DNA of 9,761 nt from Maribacter sp. (GTDB lineage: Bacteria; Bacteroidota; Bacteroidia; Flavobacteriales; Flavobacteriaceae), in contig JANQUX010000082.1 of NCBI GenBank assembly GCA_030730545.1, positions 1 to 9,761 of the forward strand, read 5' to 3'. How positions within the stretch are numbered: position 1 is the stretch's first letter; the number at the start of each line of letters is the position of its first letter. Both the position numbers and the translations under genes were made by a program. Shown one piece after another: positions 1 to 7,563 of this stretch. The notes under the pieces were generated by a model. The model was not told where the DNA came from. It saw only the letters and a program-made list of their open reading frames with translations, and did no database searches.

Positions 1-1398
1 TAAATCGGCATCAGGCATTCTACCTTTTACTAATATTCCTTTCTCTGATTTAAACTGAATGTTATCATTAATCATCAAACTATCTTCCCAGTTAAACCTT
101 CCCCACCCTTCAATCATTAATTTAATATCGAGGTCATAATTCTGAAATCCATTAAAATCGGAAAACTGATATTTGTAATTTGACCGACCGTTTACATAAG
201 GTTTAATCAAAAAAGAACTCGTTAAAGAGTTTTGAGGATTATATGCTTTGGTATCTAAAGGTAAAACAGAAACACTCAAATTATATTCTAAAGACTGAGC
301 CAATAGCTTCGAAAAAGACAATTCTAGTGAATCTCTAGAAGTATTTAATTGATGTCTAACGTTGATTTCTGTAACCCTACTGCTCTTATCTGAATGATTG
401 TAAAACAGTCTATATGCTATTGGTCTTTGTCGTTCATCAAATAAAATAGCTTTATTAACACCATACGGAATTGATTCTCTATCTATGGACACTGCAAGTT
501 GATTCTTATTTACAACCCAATCTTGTATAAAAGCAGAATCTTCTTGAACAATTGCTAAAGAATAGGCTTTATTATTATTCTTAGAGAGCGATTCTTTTGA
601 CAATACAAGTTTTGCTAAAAACTGATTACTACCTGTATTATCGATACTTAAACCAATTATGCCAAAAGACTTTTTAAGAGGAACGGTAGATATCTCTCCG
701 TATGAATTCTGAATTTCAAAAAAGTAATTTAGATTTTCTTTTATAAAGAATCCAATTTTACCAAAACCTTCATCACTAATACTTATGCTAGAAACCAAAA
801 CCTCTCCATTAACATCCAATAATTTAATAATTGGTTTATGATCACCAAAATTCTTCTTTAAGTGAATTCCTATATAATTAAATGCTCCGCTTATTAAAGT
901 TCCGCCTTCTGGGTAAACGTTCAATTCAGTTTTGGTCGTAACTTTAAGTTCATTGTCAGTAGCATTGCCAAGAATTTCGATTTGCTGTTGAAAAGGCTCT
1001 AATTTTTCAAAATTTCTTAAATAATTGGTCCAAGCAATTATATGATATGACCCTTTTTCAAAGCCACTGTCAATTTCAAAATCACCATATGCGATTCCGC
1101 TATCAACCTTTAATAATTTTCGATACATTTCCTTTCCAAAATCATCATAAATACCCACATGAAGATTTTCGGTAATATCAGAATAAAGTAGTGTTTTTTG
1201 ATTTTGAATATAGGCAGTAAACCACACATGCTCACCAGAAGCAAATGAAGTCTTATTTAAATGGAGGTGTATATTTTCGAGGAGCTGATTAGAACCATTA
1301 ACCGTTGTTAGAAGCTCTTTTTCTTCTTGAGAGAAGCCCCAAAATGTAAAAGTAAATAATAAATAACTGTATTTTTCTGCATCAAATTTTGAATTCAA
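1..1398 (-). CDS. Secreted MG2-domain / TonB-plug type protein, 3' end outside window
   Basis: A frame open for 466 codons runs leftwards off the window edge. After a short N-terminus it has a hydrophobic stretch (YSYLLFTFTFWGFS) ending in SQEE, which reads as a Bacteroidota export signal cut before Gln. Next comes a macroglobulin MG2-like segment (HLHLNKTSFASGEHVWFTAY), then YPEGG near residue 165 and IEGWGRFNW near residue 435. These are hallmarks of the large Bacteroidota family that carries MG2 at the N-terminus and a carboxypeptidase-regulatory plus TonB-plug domain at the C-terminus. KGILVKGRMPDADL at the window edge is probably the start of that regulatory domain. Family members sit in the cell envelope; their substrates are mostly unknown. 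The gene starts 23 bases after the der stop and is likely co-transcribed with it. The only in-frame start is TTG (1396-1398), directly after an in-frame TAG, and it gives an unusually acidic n-region (NSKFDAEK). An ATG at 1380-1382 is in another frame, so a small frameshift at the 5' end is possible. Confidence 0.75.
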   Translation of the reverse strand, partial: MNSKFDAEKYSYLLFTFTFWGFSQEEKELLTTVNGSNQLLENIHLHLNKTSFASGEHVWFTAYIQNQKTLLYSDITENLHVGIYDDFGKEMYRKLLKVDSGIAYGDFEIDSGFEKGSYHIIAWTNYLRNFEKLEPFQQQIEILGNATDNELKVTTKTELNVYPEGGTLISGAFNYIGIHLKKNFGDHKPIIKLLDVNGEVLVSSISISDEGFGKIGFFIKENLNYFFEIQNSYGEISTVPLKKSFGIIGLSIDNTGSNQFLAKLVLSKESLSKNNNKAYSLAIVQEDSAFIQDWVVNKNQLAVSIDRESIPYGVNKAILFDERQRPIAYRLFYNHSDKSSRVTEINVRHQLNTSRDSLELSFSKLLAQSLEYNLSVSVLPLDTKAYNPQNSLTSSFLIKPYVNGRSNYKYQFSDFNGFQNYDLDIKLMIEGWGRFNWEDSLMINDNIQFKSEKGILVKGRMPDADL

Positions 1399-1413
1399 CT
1401 ACAGAAAAATACA
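1368..1413. repeat. 12-bp perfect inverted repeat at the der/MG2-gene junction
   Basis: TGTATTTTTCTG (1368-1379) is the exact reverse complement of CAGAAAAATACA (1402-1413), with 22 bases between. In the minus-strand transcript it would form a 12-bp AU-rich stem whose loop holds both the TTG start (1396-1398) and most of the out-of-frame ATG (1380-1382). There is no T-run after the second arm, so it is not a typical intrinsic terminator. It could affect translation of the downstream gene, or mark a site of template-switch mutation between the arms. Confidence 0.7.
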
Positions 1414-1421
1414 AAAAAAAG

Positions 1422-2726
1422 TTACTTCTTCCTCATAAACACAGTGATAGGCACCCCAGTGAAGTCGTATTCTTCACGTATCTTATTTTCAAGATAACGC
1501 TTGTAAGGCTCGCGTACATATTGCGGAAGGTTACAGAAGAATGCAAACTGCGGATACGGAGTCGGTAATTGTGTACAGAATTTAATTTTAACGAATTTAC
1601 CTTTATAAGCCGGTGGCGGATAATTTTCTATTATCGGCAACATCGTCTCATTAAATTTTCTGGTAATTATTTTCTTATTTCTATTATTATAAACTTCAAC
1701 AGCAGTTTCTATCGCTTTGAAAATACGTTGTTTTGTTAATACAGATATAAAAAGAATTGGCACATCTACAAATGGCTCAATAGCTTTTTTAATTTTTTCA
1801 GTGTAATGCTTAATGGTATTGGTTTCTTTATCCTCGACCAAATCCCATTTATTAACAAGAATAACAATACCCTTATGGTTACGTTGCGCTAACCAAAATA
1901 TATTCTCTACCTGCCCATCAAAACCTCTTGTTGCATCTAAAAGTAAAATACAAACATCGCAATGTTCGATTGCTCTTACTGAACGCATTACTGAATAAAA
2001 CTCCAAATCTTCCTTCACCTTCGCTTTACGACGAATCCCGGCAGTATCTACCAGGTTGAATTCAAAGCCGAATCTATTGTACTTCGTATCAATACTATCT
2101 CTCGTCGTGCCTGCGATATCGGTAACGATATATCGATCTTCACCAATTAACGCATTTATAAAAGAAGATTTACCTGCATTTGGTCTACCTACCACAGCAA
2201 ATCTTGGTAATTCACTTTTTTCTTCAACTACATCTGGTAATTCTTGTACTAGAGCATCTAATAATTCTCCGGTTCCACCACCATTCATACTTGAAAGCGT
2301 ATAATATTCTCCTAATCCTAAAGAATAAAATTCAACGGCATCTTCTGCACGTTTCGCATTATCAACTTTGTTAATCGCTAAAAAAACAGGCTTTTTAACC
2401 CTTCTAAGTAACTTAGCAACATCTTCATCCATACCGGTAACACCGGTCTCTACATCTACCATAAAAATTATGGCATCGGCCTCTTCAATTGCCAGCTCTA
2501 CTTGCTTATCGATCTCTTTTTCGAAAACATCATCACTACCAACAACATACCCACCTGTATCAATAACCGAAAATTCTTTGCCGTTCCAATCACTTTTTCC
2601 ATAATGACGATCACGCGTAACACCACTTACTGCGTCAACAATAGCTTCACGTCTCTGTATCAAACGATTAAAAAAAGTAGATTTACCTACATTAGGTCTT
2701 CCTACAATGGCAACAATAGCACTCAT
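1422..2726 (-). CDS. der: Ribosome biogenesis GTPase Der (EngA)
   Basis: Der is an essential GTPase with two G domains that binds the 50S subunit during its late assembly in the cytoplasm. The 434-residue length is normal for the family. Domain G1 shows GRPNVGKS (9-16), DTGG (56-59) and NKVD (119-122). Domain G2 shows GRPNAGKS (180-187), DTAG (227-230) and NKWD (292-295). A KH-like RNA-facing domain fills about 350-434, ending in [18 protein letters not shown], the conserved C-terminal signature. No key residue is missing. The ATG gives the standard N-terminus [16 protein letters not shown]. The gene lies 83 bases after era on the same strand, a pairing of two ribosome-assembly GTPases, and has its own likely promoter in that gap. 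The identification is very secure. Confidence 0.98.
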   Translation of the reverse strand: MSAIVAIVGRPNVGKSTFFNRLIQRREAIVDAVSGVTRDRHYGKSDWNGKEFSVIDTGGYVVGSDDVFEKEIDKQVELAIEEADAIIFMVDVETGVTGMDEDVAKLLRRVKKPVFLAINKVDNAKRAEDAVEFYSLGLGEYYTLSSMNGGGTGELLDALVQELPDVVEEKSELPRFAVVGRPNAGKSSFINALIGEDRYIVTDIAGTTRDSIDTKYNRFGFEFNLVDTAGIRRKAKVKEDLEFYSVMRSVRAIEHCDVCILLLDATRGFDGQVENIFWLAQRNHKGIVILVNKWDLVEDKETNTIKHYTEKIKKAIEPFVDVPILFISVLTKQRIFKAIETAVEVYNNRNKKIITRKFNETMLPIIENYPPPAYKGKFVKIKFCTQLPTPYPQFAFFCNLPQYVREPYKRYLENKIREEYDFTGVPITVFMRKK

Positions 2727-2741
2727 AGCTTAAATTTGGCG

Positions 2742-2749
2742 CAAAGGTA
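2742..2749 (-). promoter_or_regulatory. Candidate -7 element of a der promoter
   Basis: Read on the minus strand the bases are TACCTTTG followed by CG, matching the Bacteroidota -7 consensus TAnnTTTG. It ends 15 bases before the der ATG, which predicts a transcript with a leader of about ten bases or fewer. No clear TTG-type -33 element is seen at the right distance, so strength is uncertain. It lies in the 83-base era-der gap and would let der be transcribed independently of the upstream genes. Confidence 0.55.
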
Positions 2750-2809
2750 GTACAATCCAAACAATAGTTGCCTGATTACCTTAGGTATATAAACGAAAGA
2801 ATAATTTGT

Positions 2810-3694
2810 TTATTTATTATACCCGAATCTTCTTAACTGCTTGGCATCACTTCGCCAATTTTTATTCACTTTTACATACAGTTCTATATGTACTTGTTTA
2901 CCGAAGAATTTTTCTAGGTCTTTTCTCGATTCTACTCCTACTTTTTTCAATGCTGCACCTTTATGACCTATGATAATCCCCTTTTGAGAATCTCTTTCAA
3001 CCATAATTACCGAACGCATGCGAATAATGTCTTCATCTTCAAAAAACTCTTCTGTTTCAATTTCTACTGAATACGGAATTTCCTTTTTGTAGTTCAATAA
3101 GATTTTCTCGCGGATAGTCTCATTTACAAAGAAACGTTCTGGCTTATCTGTTAATTGGTCTTTAGGATAATAAGCAGGTGACATCGGCAATAATTCGATA
3201 ATACGTTCGAATACGCCTTTTATATTAAAATTGGACAATGCAGAAATAGGATGCAACTCAACACTAGGCAACATTTCTTGCCAATACTGCACTTGCTCTT
3301 CTAACAACTCTTGTGTAGCTGTATCTACCTTGTTTAATAGCAATAAAACAGGAATTTTACTATTCTTTATTTTCTCAAAGAATGCTTCATCTTTCAATGC
3401 CTTCTCCCCTATCTCTACCATATAAAGAAGTACATCGGCATCTTCGAACGCAGATTTTACGAAATCCATCATACTGCTTTGAAGCTGATAAGCTGGTTTA
3501 ATAATACCAGGAGTATCAGAAAGAATCATTTGAAAATCATCCCCATTTACAATTCCTAAAATACGGTGCCTCGTTGTTTGTGCCTTTGATGTAATTATGG
3601 ATAATTTTTCACCCACAAATGCATTCATTAACGTTGATTTACCAACATTAGGATTACCAATAATATTTACGAAGCCTGCCTTATGATCTGCCAT
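2810..3694 (-). CDS. era: GTPase Era
   Basis: Era is a membrane-associated GTPase that binds the 3' end of 16S rRNA and acts in 30S maturation. The 294 residues match the usual length. The G domain shows GNPNVGKS (13-20, Walker A), the switch region with TSKAQTTRHRI (35-45), DTPG (60-63), NKVD (121-124) and SAL (151-153). The C-terminal KH domain (about 200-294) has the RNA-binding loop IIGHKGAALK (241-250) and the family-typical ELYVKVNKNWR. The start ATG lies inside the 3' end of the symporter gene: the two overlap by 14 bases in different frames, so translation of era may be coupled to ribosomes finishing the symporter reading frame. That matters because the symporter frame is interrupted upstream. 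All functional motifs are intact. Confidence 0.98.
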   Translation of the reverse strand: MADHKAGFVNIIGNPNVGKSTLMNAFVGEKLSIITSKAQTTRHRILGIVNGDDFQMILSDTPGIIKPAYQLQSSMMDFVKSAFEDADVLLYMVEIGEKALKDEAFFEKIKNSKIPVLLLLNKVDTATQELLEEQVQYWQEMLPSVELHPISALSNFNIKGVFERIIELLPMSPAYYPKDQLTDKPERFFVNETIREKILLNYKKEIPYSVEIETEEFFEDEDIIRMRSVIMVERDSQKGIIIGHKGAALKKVGVESRKDLEKFFGKQVHIELYVKVNKNWRSDAKQLRRFGYNK

Positions 3695-5045
3695 CCTTAT
3701 ACTTAATTATATATTTCTTCAATTCTACGTTTACCTTTGGAGCCAACAAAAGTACGGCAATCATATTGGGTATTACCATTAGTGCATAAGACAAATCAAT
3801 TAAATTCTTCACCAACTCTAATGATGCAACTGCAGCAAAGACAATCATAATTACAAAATACCAGTTGTAAAACTTACCGATTTTGGCATTTGTCAAGAAT
3901 GACAGAGATTTTACCCCATAATAAGAATAGGTAAATAAGGTAGATAATGCAAAGGCTGTTACGATAACCATTAGCAACACATCGCCCCAACCAAACAAGG
4001 TTTTTTCGAAAGCGGACAAGGTCATTACAATACCACTAGAATCTTCTAAATAAGCCCCACTTAATATGATAACGATTGCCGTAAACGTACATACCAATAT
4101 GGTATCGATAAACGGACCTAACATAGCCACAAGACCCTCGCGAATAGGTTCATCATTTTTAGATTGCCCATGATACATTGGTGCACTACCCAAACCAGCC
4201 TCGTTAGAAAACATTGCTCTACGAACCCCTATAATAACAAGACCCCAAAAGCCGCCGGTTGCCAGCGATTTAAAATTCCAAGCTTCTGTAATTATCATTT
4301 TTAAGGCTGGTAGTATTTGTTCAGAATTCAGGGCCATTACCACTATTACCGCTATTAAATATACCGCTACCATAAAAGGCACAATAGCAGATGCTACTTT
4401 AGCTATGTTTTTTAAACCTCCAAAAATCACCAAAGAAGTTATGACAGCTAGAACAATGCCTATCGTCCATTTCCAATTTACCTCACTCATTTCAAATTAT
4501 GTAGATGATGGTTTAACTACACTCATGAATGTCTCTGTAAATTGATTTGCCGTAAAAACGCCTAAAAATCCGAATAGACCACAAACAGCAAAAAATATAG
4601 CTAACGGTCGAGCTTTTTCACCTAATCCTTTGGTGATATAATACATTGGTCCGCCTTGCAAATTGCCATCAGAATCGGTTCCTCGATACATAATCGCCAA
4701 ACTACAAGAGTAAAATTTTATACACATACCTATTAAAGCGGTCATCCAGATCCAGAAAACCACACCCGGACCACCATCATGTATTGCGATGGCAACTCCT
4801 GAGATATTCCCTAACCCGACCGTAGCAGCAACGGCTGCCGATAAAGCCTGAAAAGAACTTACATCTCCTTTTGAGTCTTTATTATCATATTTACCCGCTG
4901 TAATTGCAATCGCATGACCGAAAAAACGATACGGCATTAGTTTTGAATAGAAGACAAGGAAGAGTCCGCCCCCTATTAATAATAGAAACATTGGCCACTC
5001 TGTATACGGTAGTGCGCTGGCTATAAAGTCGTTAATTGTATCCAT
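3681..5045 (-). pseudogene. AGCS-family sodium:alanine symporter, split by an in-frame stop
   Basis: AGCS carriers import alanine or glycine with Na+ across the inner membrane. The 455-codon frame is continuous apart from one TAA at codon 183 (4497-4499). The N-terminal part (4500-5045, 182 aa) carries the family signature TVGLGNISGVAIAIHDGGPG (75-94) and the GNLQGGPMYYI motif. The C-terminal part continues in the same frame after the stop (FEMSEVNWKWTIGIV) and holds RRAMFSNEAGLGSAPM and REGLVAMLGPFIDT, both conserved in the family. Several hydrophobic segments occur in each half. The stop falls in the loop between two membrane segments, after QFTETFMSVVKPSST. A single base change explains it; no indel is needed. 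An ATG in frame at 4488-4490, six bases after the stop, could restart translation and give a 269-aa C-terminal half. The rest of the gene shows no decay, so the stop is recent, a sequencing error, or tolerated through a two-chain protein. Confidence 0.85.
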
Positions 5046-5124
5046 AGAATTGTAAAAAACCGAAGTTATGGATTTAATGTTTTTTAAAAGATATTGCTCT
5101 TAAAAAATATTATTTAAATAAGTT

Positions 5125-5155
5125 TTGAATATAGAGAAAATGTGTTGTATATTTG
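5125..5155 (+). promoter_or_regulatory. Flavobacterial promoter of the tRNA-fMet unit
   Basis: TTG (5125-5127) and TATATTTG (5148-5155) are separated by 20 bases, matching the Bacteroidota -33 TTG and -7 TAnnTTTG pattern. The predicted transcription start is around 5160-5163, giving a leader of roughly 78 bases before the tRNA. The promoter shares the 5046-5160 gap with the divergently read symporter gene, for which no comparable promoter was found; TAACTTCG read on the minus strand near 5063-5070 is the closest match, with one mismatch. Confidence 0.75.
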
Positions 5156-5181
5156 CAGCCCGTTACAAATAGTAGCGCACC

Positions 5182-5230
5182 TTTATCTCGTCAGCTTAAT
5201 GACCTGAAGTCGCAAGACAAGTGAGATAAA
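5182..5230 (+). ncRNA. Structured leader upstream of tRNA-fMet
   Basis: The bases can form a closed three-way junction. An outer 8-bp stem pairs TTTATCTC (5182-5189) with GAGATAAA (5223-5230). Inside are two hairpins: GTCA/TGAC (5190-5193 with 5200-5203, loop GCTTAA), and GTC/GAC (5209-5211 with 5216-5218) closed by a GCAA tetraloop of the GNRA class. The outer stem ends nine bases before the tRNA. The element lies within the predicted primary transcript. It may guide 5' processing of the pre-tRNA, be released as a small RNA, or be a degenerate tRNA-like remnant. The folding was done by eye; function is unknown. Confidence 0.4.
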
Positions 5231-5239
5231 AACCCATAT

Positions 5240-5312
<73 letters not shown>

Positions 5313-5320
5313 CTAAGAAA

Positions 5321-5349
5321 AAGCCTCTGAAAATTCAGAGGCTTTTTTT
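5321..5349. terminator. Strong bidirectional intrinsic terminator
   Basis: GCCTCTGA (5323-5330) pairs with TCAGAGGC (5335-5342) across an AAAT loop, followed by a run of seven T (5343-5349) on the plus strand and preceded by five A, which read as a T-run on the minus strand. It ends the tRNA-fMet transcript and could also stop leftward transcription that reads through from umuC. Confidence 0.92.
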
Positions 5350-5610
5350 ATGCTCAAAACTTTTGAGAGACTTATAGTGTTTTTAGGCTTGACAGTAATT
5401 ATCTACTATCCTATGACATATAATTTATATAGTACATTACTCAGCACATATAATCTCATAAAAATAACTTACTTCAAATCAAGTACAACATACAGTCTTA
5501 CATTCCATAGACTATAAAATTATGAGGATAAAATGATATTACCATATTTACTTGTGTCAATCTCCCTACCTCATAGAAATAAGTATATTATAAATTCTAA
5601 AAGAATTCAT
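5350..5610. other. AT-rich gap between tRNA-fMet and umuC, no convincing gene
   Basis: These 261 bases lie between convergent units. They hold a short palindrome CTCAAAA-C-TTTTGAG (5353-5367) and an inverted repeat AATTCT-AAA-AGAATT (5593-5607) three bases beyond the umuC stop. The second could be a weak hairpin at the umuC 3' end but has no T-run on the minus strand. A 55-codon plus-strand frame (5350-5517) begins inside the terminator T-run and has no features beyond one hydrophobic stretch, so it is not called. Confidence 0.5.
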
Positions 5611-6903
5611 TTAACCTGAAATTAGATTTTTTTTCGCCCTCCCAATAATCATCAACTCCCCCCATTGCGTGGTAAACCGCGGACTGCGATGTTCTTTAAT
5701 TAGCGCCCATTCTTTACTGCGATTGCCCACTGTAGCGACCTTAATTTTGTTTTTGCCATACTTACCGTTTAGATTATCGATAAGATTGGTAATTACATCG
5801 CTCTCACTCTTATGCGGATCATCGAACATGTTGGTCTGTACCTCGTTTCGGTGCACTAACTGAGTTAAGTTTACACCCACTTTTTTATACCGGTAGCCTG
5901 GTTTAAATATCTGCTGCAAACCTTTCAATGCTTCTTTTGTTAGCTTAATAGTGCTATCGGTCGGTGTATCTAAATTGATACTAATACTATTTCTATACTG
6001 CTTATCTATCGCACTATGTTGATTGGTCTGTAATGAGATTTCTAGTTGAGCGGCTAGACTATGTTGCTGCCGTAATAAATCTGCAACCTCTGCTACATAA
6101 TAGCTACAAGCTTCTTCTATTAGGGAGTAGTCAGAGAGCTTGAATCCGAATGATTTAGCTGTTCCGATTCCCTTTTTTGCATTTGCTTCGGTCTCCAGTT
6201 CTAAGCAAGGCACATTATTCAATTCTCGCCATAAACGCTCACCGATTACGGTCATTTCTTTTCTTACCCAAGCTACGGGCATATTGGCAAAATCTAAAGC
6301 CGTGTGTATGTTATTGTTTTGTAGTCGCATGGCATGCTTCTTACCTATTCCCCAAATATCCTTCACTTGCAGGTTACGTAATAAATACCGCCTTTTCTGC
6401 TCACTATCGACCACATAGACATTGTTGTTTTTCAAGATTTTCTTAGCGAACTTATTAGCTAATTTCGATAACGATTTTGTTTTGGCAATACCTACACCCA
6501 CGGGTATTCCCGTATTTTTATAGACCGTATCTTTGATGGTATGGGCAATTGTAGTGTAATCATCAACCTTAATGCATTCTAAATCTACCCAACTTTCGTC
6601 AATACTATATTCTTCTACTCTTGGCGAAAATGTCATTAAAGTATCCATCACCCTTCTTGACATATCACTGTACAGGGTATAATTCGATGAGAAATAGGTA
6701 ACATCGTTATCGTCCAGCAATTTCTTTATCTTAAATATGGGTTGAAACATGGGGATGTCGGTCAACGCCTTTGCTGCATTATTTGCAGCAATAATACATC
6801 CGTCATTATTACTTAACACAACTACTGGTCTGTTGATCAAATCTGGTCTAAATACTTGTTCGCAAGAAGCATAAAAACTATTACAATCTACTAATGCTAT
6901 CAT
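5611..6903 (-). CDS. umuC: UmuC-type Y-family DNA polymerase (Pol V catalytic subunit)
   Basis: UmuC copies damaged DNA as the catalytic subunit of translesion polymerase V, working with UmuD' and RecA. In the 430-residue product the palm carries DCNSFYASCE with Asp6 and the steric-gate Tyr11, the finger motif SNNDGCIIAANNAAK (31-45), and YSIDES (99-104) with the metal-binding Asp102 and Glu103. A helix-hairpin-helix follows (VKDIWGIGKKHAMRL, about 180-194), then the little-finger domain. QTNMF (356-360) sits where E. coli UmuC has its beta-clamp motif. The C-terminus (RSKEWALIKEHRSPRFTTQWGEL) is a DUF4113-type tail. The start is taken at 6903 because MIALVDCNSFYASCEQ is the standard N-terminus and its ATG overlaps the umuD stop as ATGA, implying coupled translation; an upstream in-frame ATG at 6939 would add 12 residues inside umuD. 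The residue after IDES is Trp where many relatives have Phe or Leu. The enzyme looks complete. Confidence 0.96.
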   Translation of the reverse strand: MIALVDCNSFYASCEQVFRPDLINRPVVVLSNNDGCIIAANNAAKALTDIPMFQPIFKIKKLLDDNDVTYFSSNYTLYSDMSRRVMDTLMTFSPRVEEYSIDESWVDLECIKVDDYTTIAHTIKDTVYKNTGIPVGVGIAKTKSLSKLANKFAKKILKNNNVYVVDSEQKRRYLLRNLQVKDIWGIGKKHAMRLQNNNIHTALDFANMPVAWVRKEMTVIGERLWRELNNVPCLELETEANAKKGIGTAKSFGFKLSDYSLIEEACSYYVAEVADLLRQQHSLAAQLEISLQTNQHSAIDKQYRNSISINLDTPTDSTIKLTKEALKGLQQIFKPGYRYKKVGVNLTQLVHRNEVQTNMFDDPHKSESDVITNLIDNLNGKYGKNKIKVATVGNRSKEWALIKEHRSPRFTTQWGELMIIGRAKKNLISG

Positions 6904-7265
6904 AATACCGACTTTATTATAAAGGTTACTACTCCCCATATATTCAATTCAACGTCATTAGTTTTGTCTATTCTAACAATTTTAAAACTATCGTCTACGG
7001 CAGCTAATACGAGTTGATTTAATTTCGGAGTCAGCGATTTATCGACAATTAAAACATCGTTCGTAAACGCACCGAACTCCTTAAATTCATCATCTGCTAC
7101 CCTAATAAAAAATGTCGATGATGAATTGGATACCAACACTTCGTTCAAATCGATTCGAGGTTCACTATAATGCGTTGCCGGACTCGAAAAACCCGTCTGT
7201 GTCGGACTTTTGACCCTATGGTTATTATTAGATTTTTTAATCAAGTTCTTATCTTCTACCATCAT
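6900..7265 (-). CDS. umuD: UmuD-like protein lacking the catalytic Ser-Lys dyad
   Basis: UmuD normally cuts itself (peptidase family S24, with RecA* help) to UmuD', which activates UmuC. This 121-residue protein aligns without gaps to E. coli UmuD over about residues 24-100: TGFSSPATHYSEPRIDLNE against CGFPSPAADYVEQRIDLNQ, and GAFTNDVLIVD against GGISDGDLLIVD. The cleavage site is kept as Thr24-Gly25. The GDSM motif reads DDEF, placing Glu60 where Ser60 should be, and EFTVKKL reads SFKIVRI, placing Val97 where Lys97 should be. The segment between about 100 and the final WGVVTFIIK is 18 residues shorter than in E. coli (121 against 139 total), removing the usual proline-rich loop. Self-cleavage therefore looks impossible. 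It may act as a permanent UmuC partner or be cut in trans. It overlaps umuC by four bases. ATG 7262-7260 is an alternative start. The E. coli comparison is from memory. Confidence 0.88.
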   Translation of the reverse strand: MMVEDKNLIKKSNNNHRVKSPTQTGFSSPATHYSEPRIDLNEVLVSNSSSTFFIRVADDEFKEFGAFTNDVLIVDKSLTPKLNQLVLAAVDDSFKIVRIDKTNDVELNIWGVVTFIIKSVL

Positions 7266-7280
7266 AACTTAAAACATAAT

Positions 7281-7553
7281 TTATTTTCGTTCCCTTACCC
7301 AAAAATCATTCGGAACATTCCAAAAGCCCAGTACCGGCATTATATAACACACTACTCGCGATGGGTATTTATAGTATAGATTAACATCGTGGGTATCGGT
7401 CTCATACTCGACAAAAAAACCGTCCATTGATATTGGTTTATTTTCGAACAACCCATTATCCTTTAATGCACATTCATAGCGCTCCTTCCCTATCTCCTTC
7501 AAAAGAGCTTTTATAGAAGTGATATCATAATTTCTAAACACTGTTTTGGACAT
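7281..7553 (-). CDS. Hypothetical 90-aa protein, first gene of the umuDC operon
   Basis: I do not recognise this family. The 90-residue product has no signal peptide or membrane segment. Its N-terminal third looks helical and charged (SIKALLKEIGKERYECALKDNG). The C-terminal two-thirds is rich in aromatic residues and probably beta (FFVEYETDTHDVNLYYKY, then GFWNVPNDFWVRERK). It ends 15 bases before umuD on the same strand and so is almost certainly co-transcribed with umuD and umuC, which suggests a role linked to translesion synthesis or its control; this is inference from position only. The start ATG lies at the exact centre of a 17-bp palindrome that is a probable operator. No helix-turn-helix is evident, so it need not be the repressor. 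Confidence 0.72.
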   Translation of the reverse strand: MSKTVFRNYDITSIKALLKEIGKERYECALKDNGLFENKPISMDGFFVEYETDTHDVNLYYKYPSRVVCYIMPVLGFWNVPNDFWVRERK

Positions 7554-7561
7554 TGTCCAAA
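7545..7561. promoter_or_regulatory. 17-bp perfect palindrome on the start codon (candidate operator 1)
   Basis: TTTGGACA-T-TGTCCAAA is a perfect 8+1+8 inverted repeat whose central base (7553) is the complement of the A of the 90-aa gene's ATG. As DNA it has the form of an operator for a dimeric repressor (core GGAC-N3-GTCC). As RNA it could form a 7-bp hairpin with a 3-base loop hiding the start codon. It fits neither the E. coli LexA box (CTGT-N8-ACAG) nor the B. subtilis type (GAAC-N4-GTTC). Confidence 0.6.
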
Positions 7562-7563
7562 TT

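Noticed and set aside
1813..2604. Several plus-strand frames inside der
   Set aside because: They mirror a strongly conserved gene on the other strand and have no motifs or promoters of their own.
5182..5230. Second tRNA gene upstream of tRNA-fMet
   Set aside because: At 49 bases with two internal arms, no T-loop TTCGA and no anticodon arm of 5 bp, it is not a functional tRNA.
5353..5367. CTCAAAA-C-TTTTGAG palindrome as another terminator
   Set aside because: The loop is one base and no T-run follows; it sits directly after a much stronger terminator.
5350..5517. Plus-strand 55-codon frame with a hydrophobic stretch right after the tRNA terminator
   Set aside because: The ATG lies in the terminator T-run, there is no promoter, and composition fits chance in AT-rich DNA.
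6904..6939. Upstream ATG extending umuC by 12 residues
   Set aside because: The extra residues lie within umuD and are not part of the conserved UmuC N-terminus; the ATGA overlap start at 6903 fits far better.
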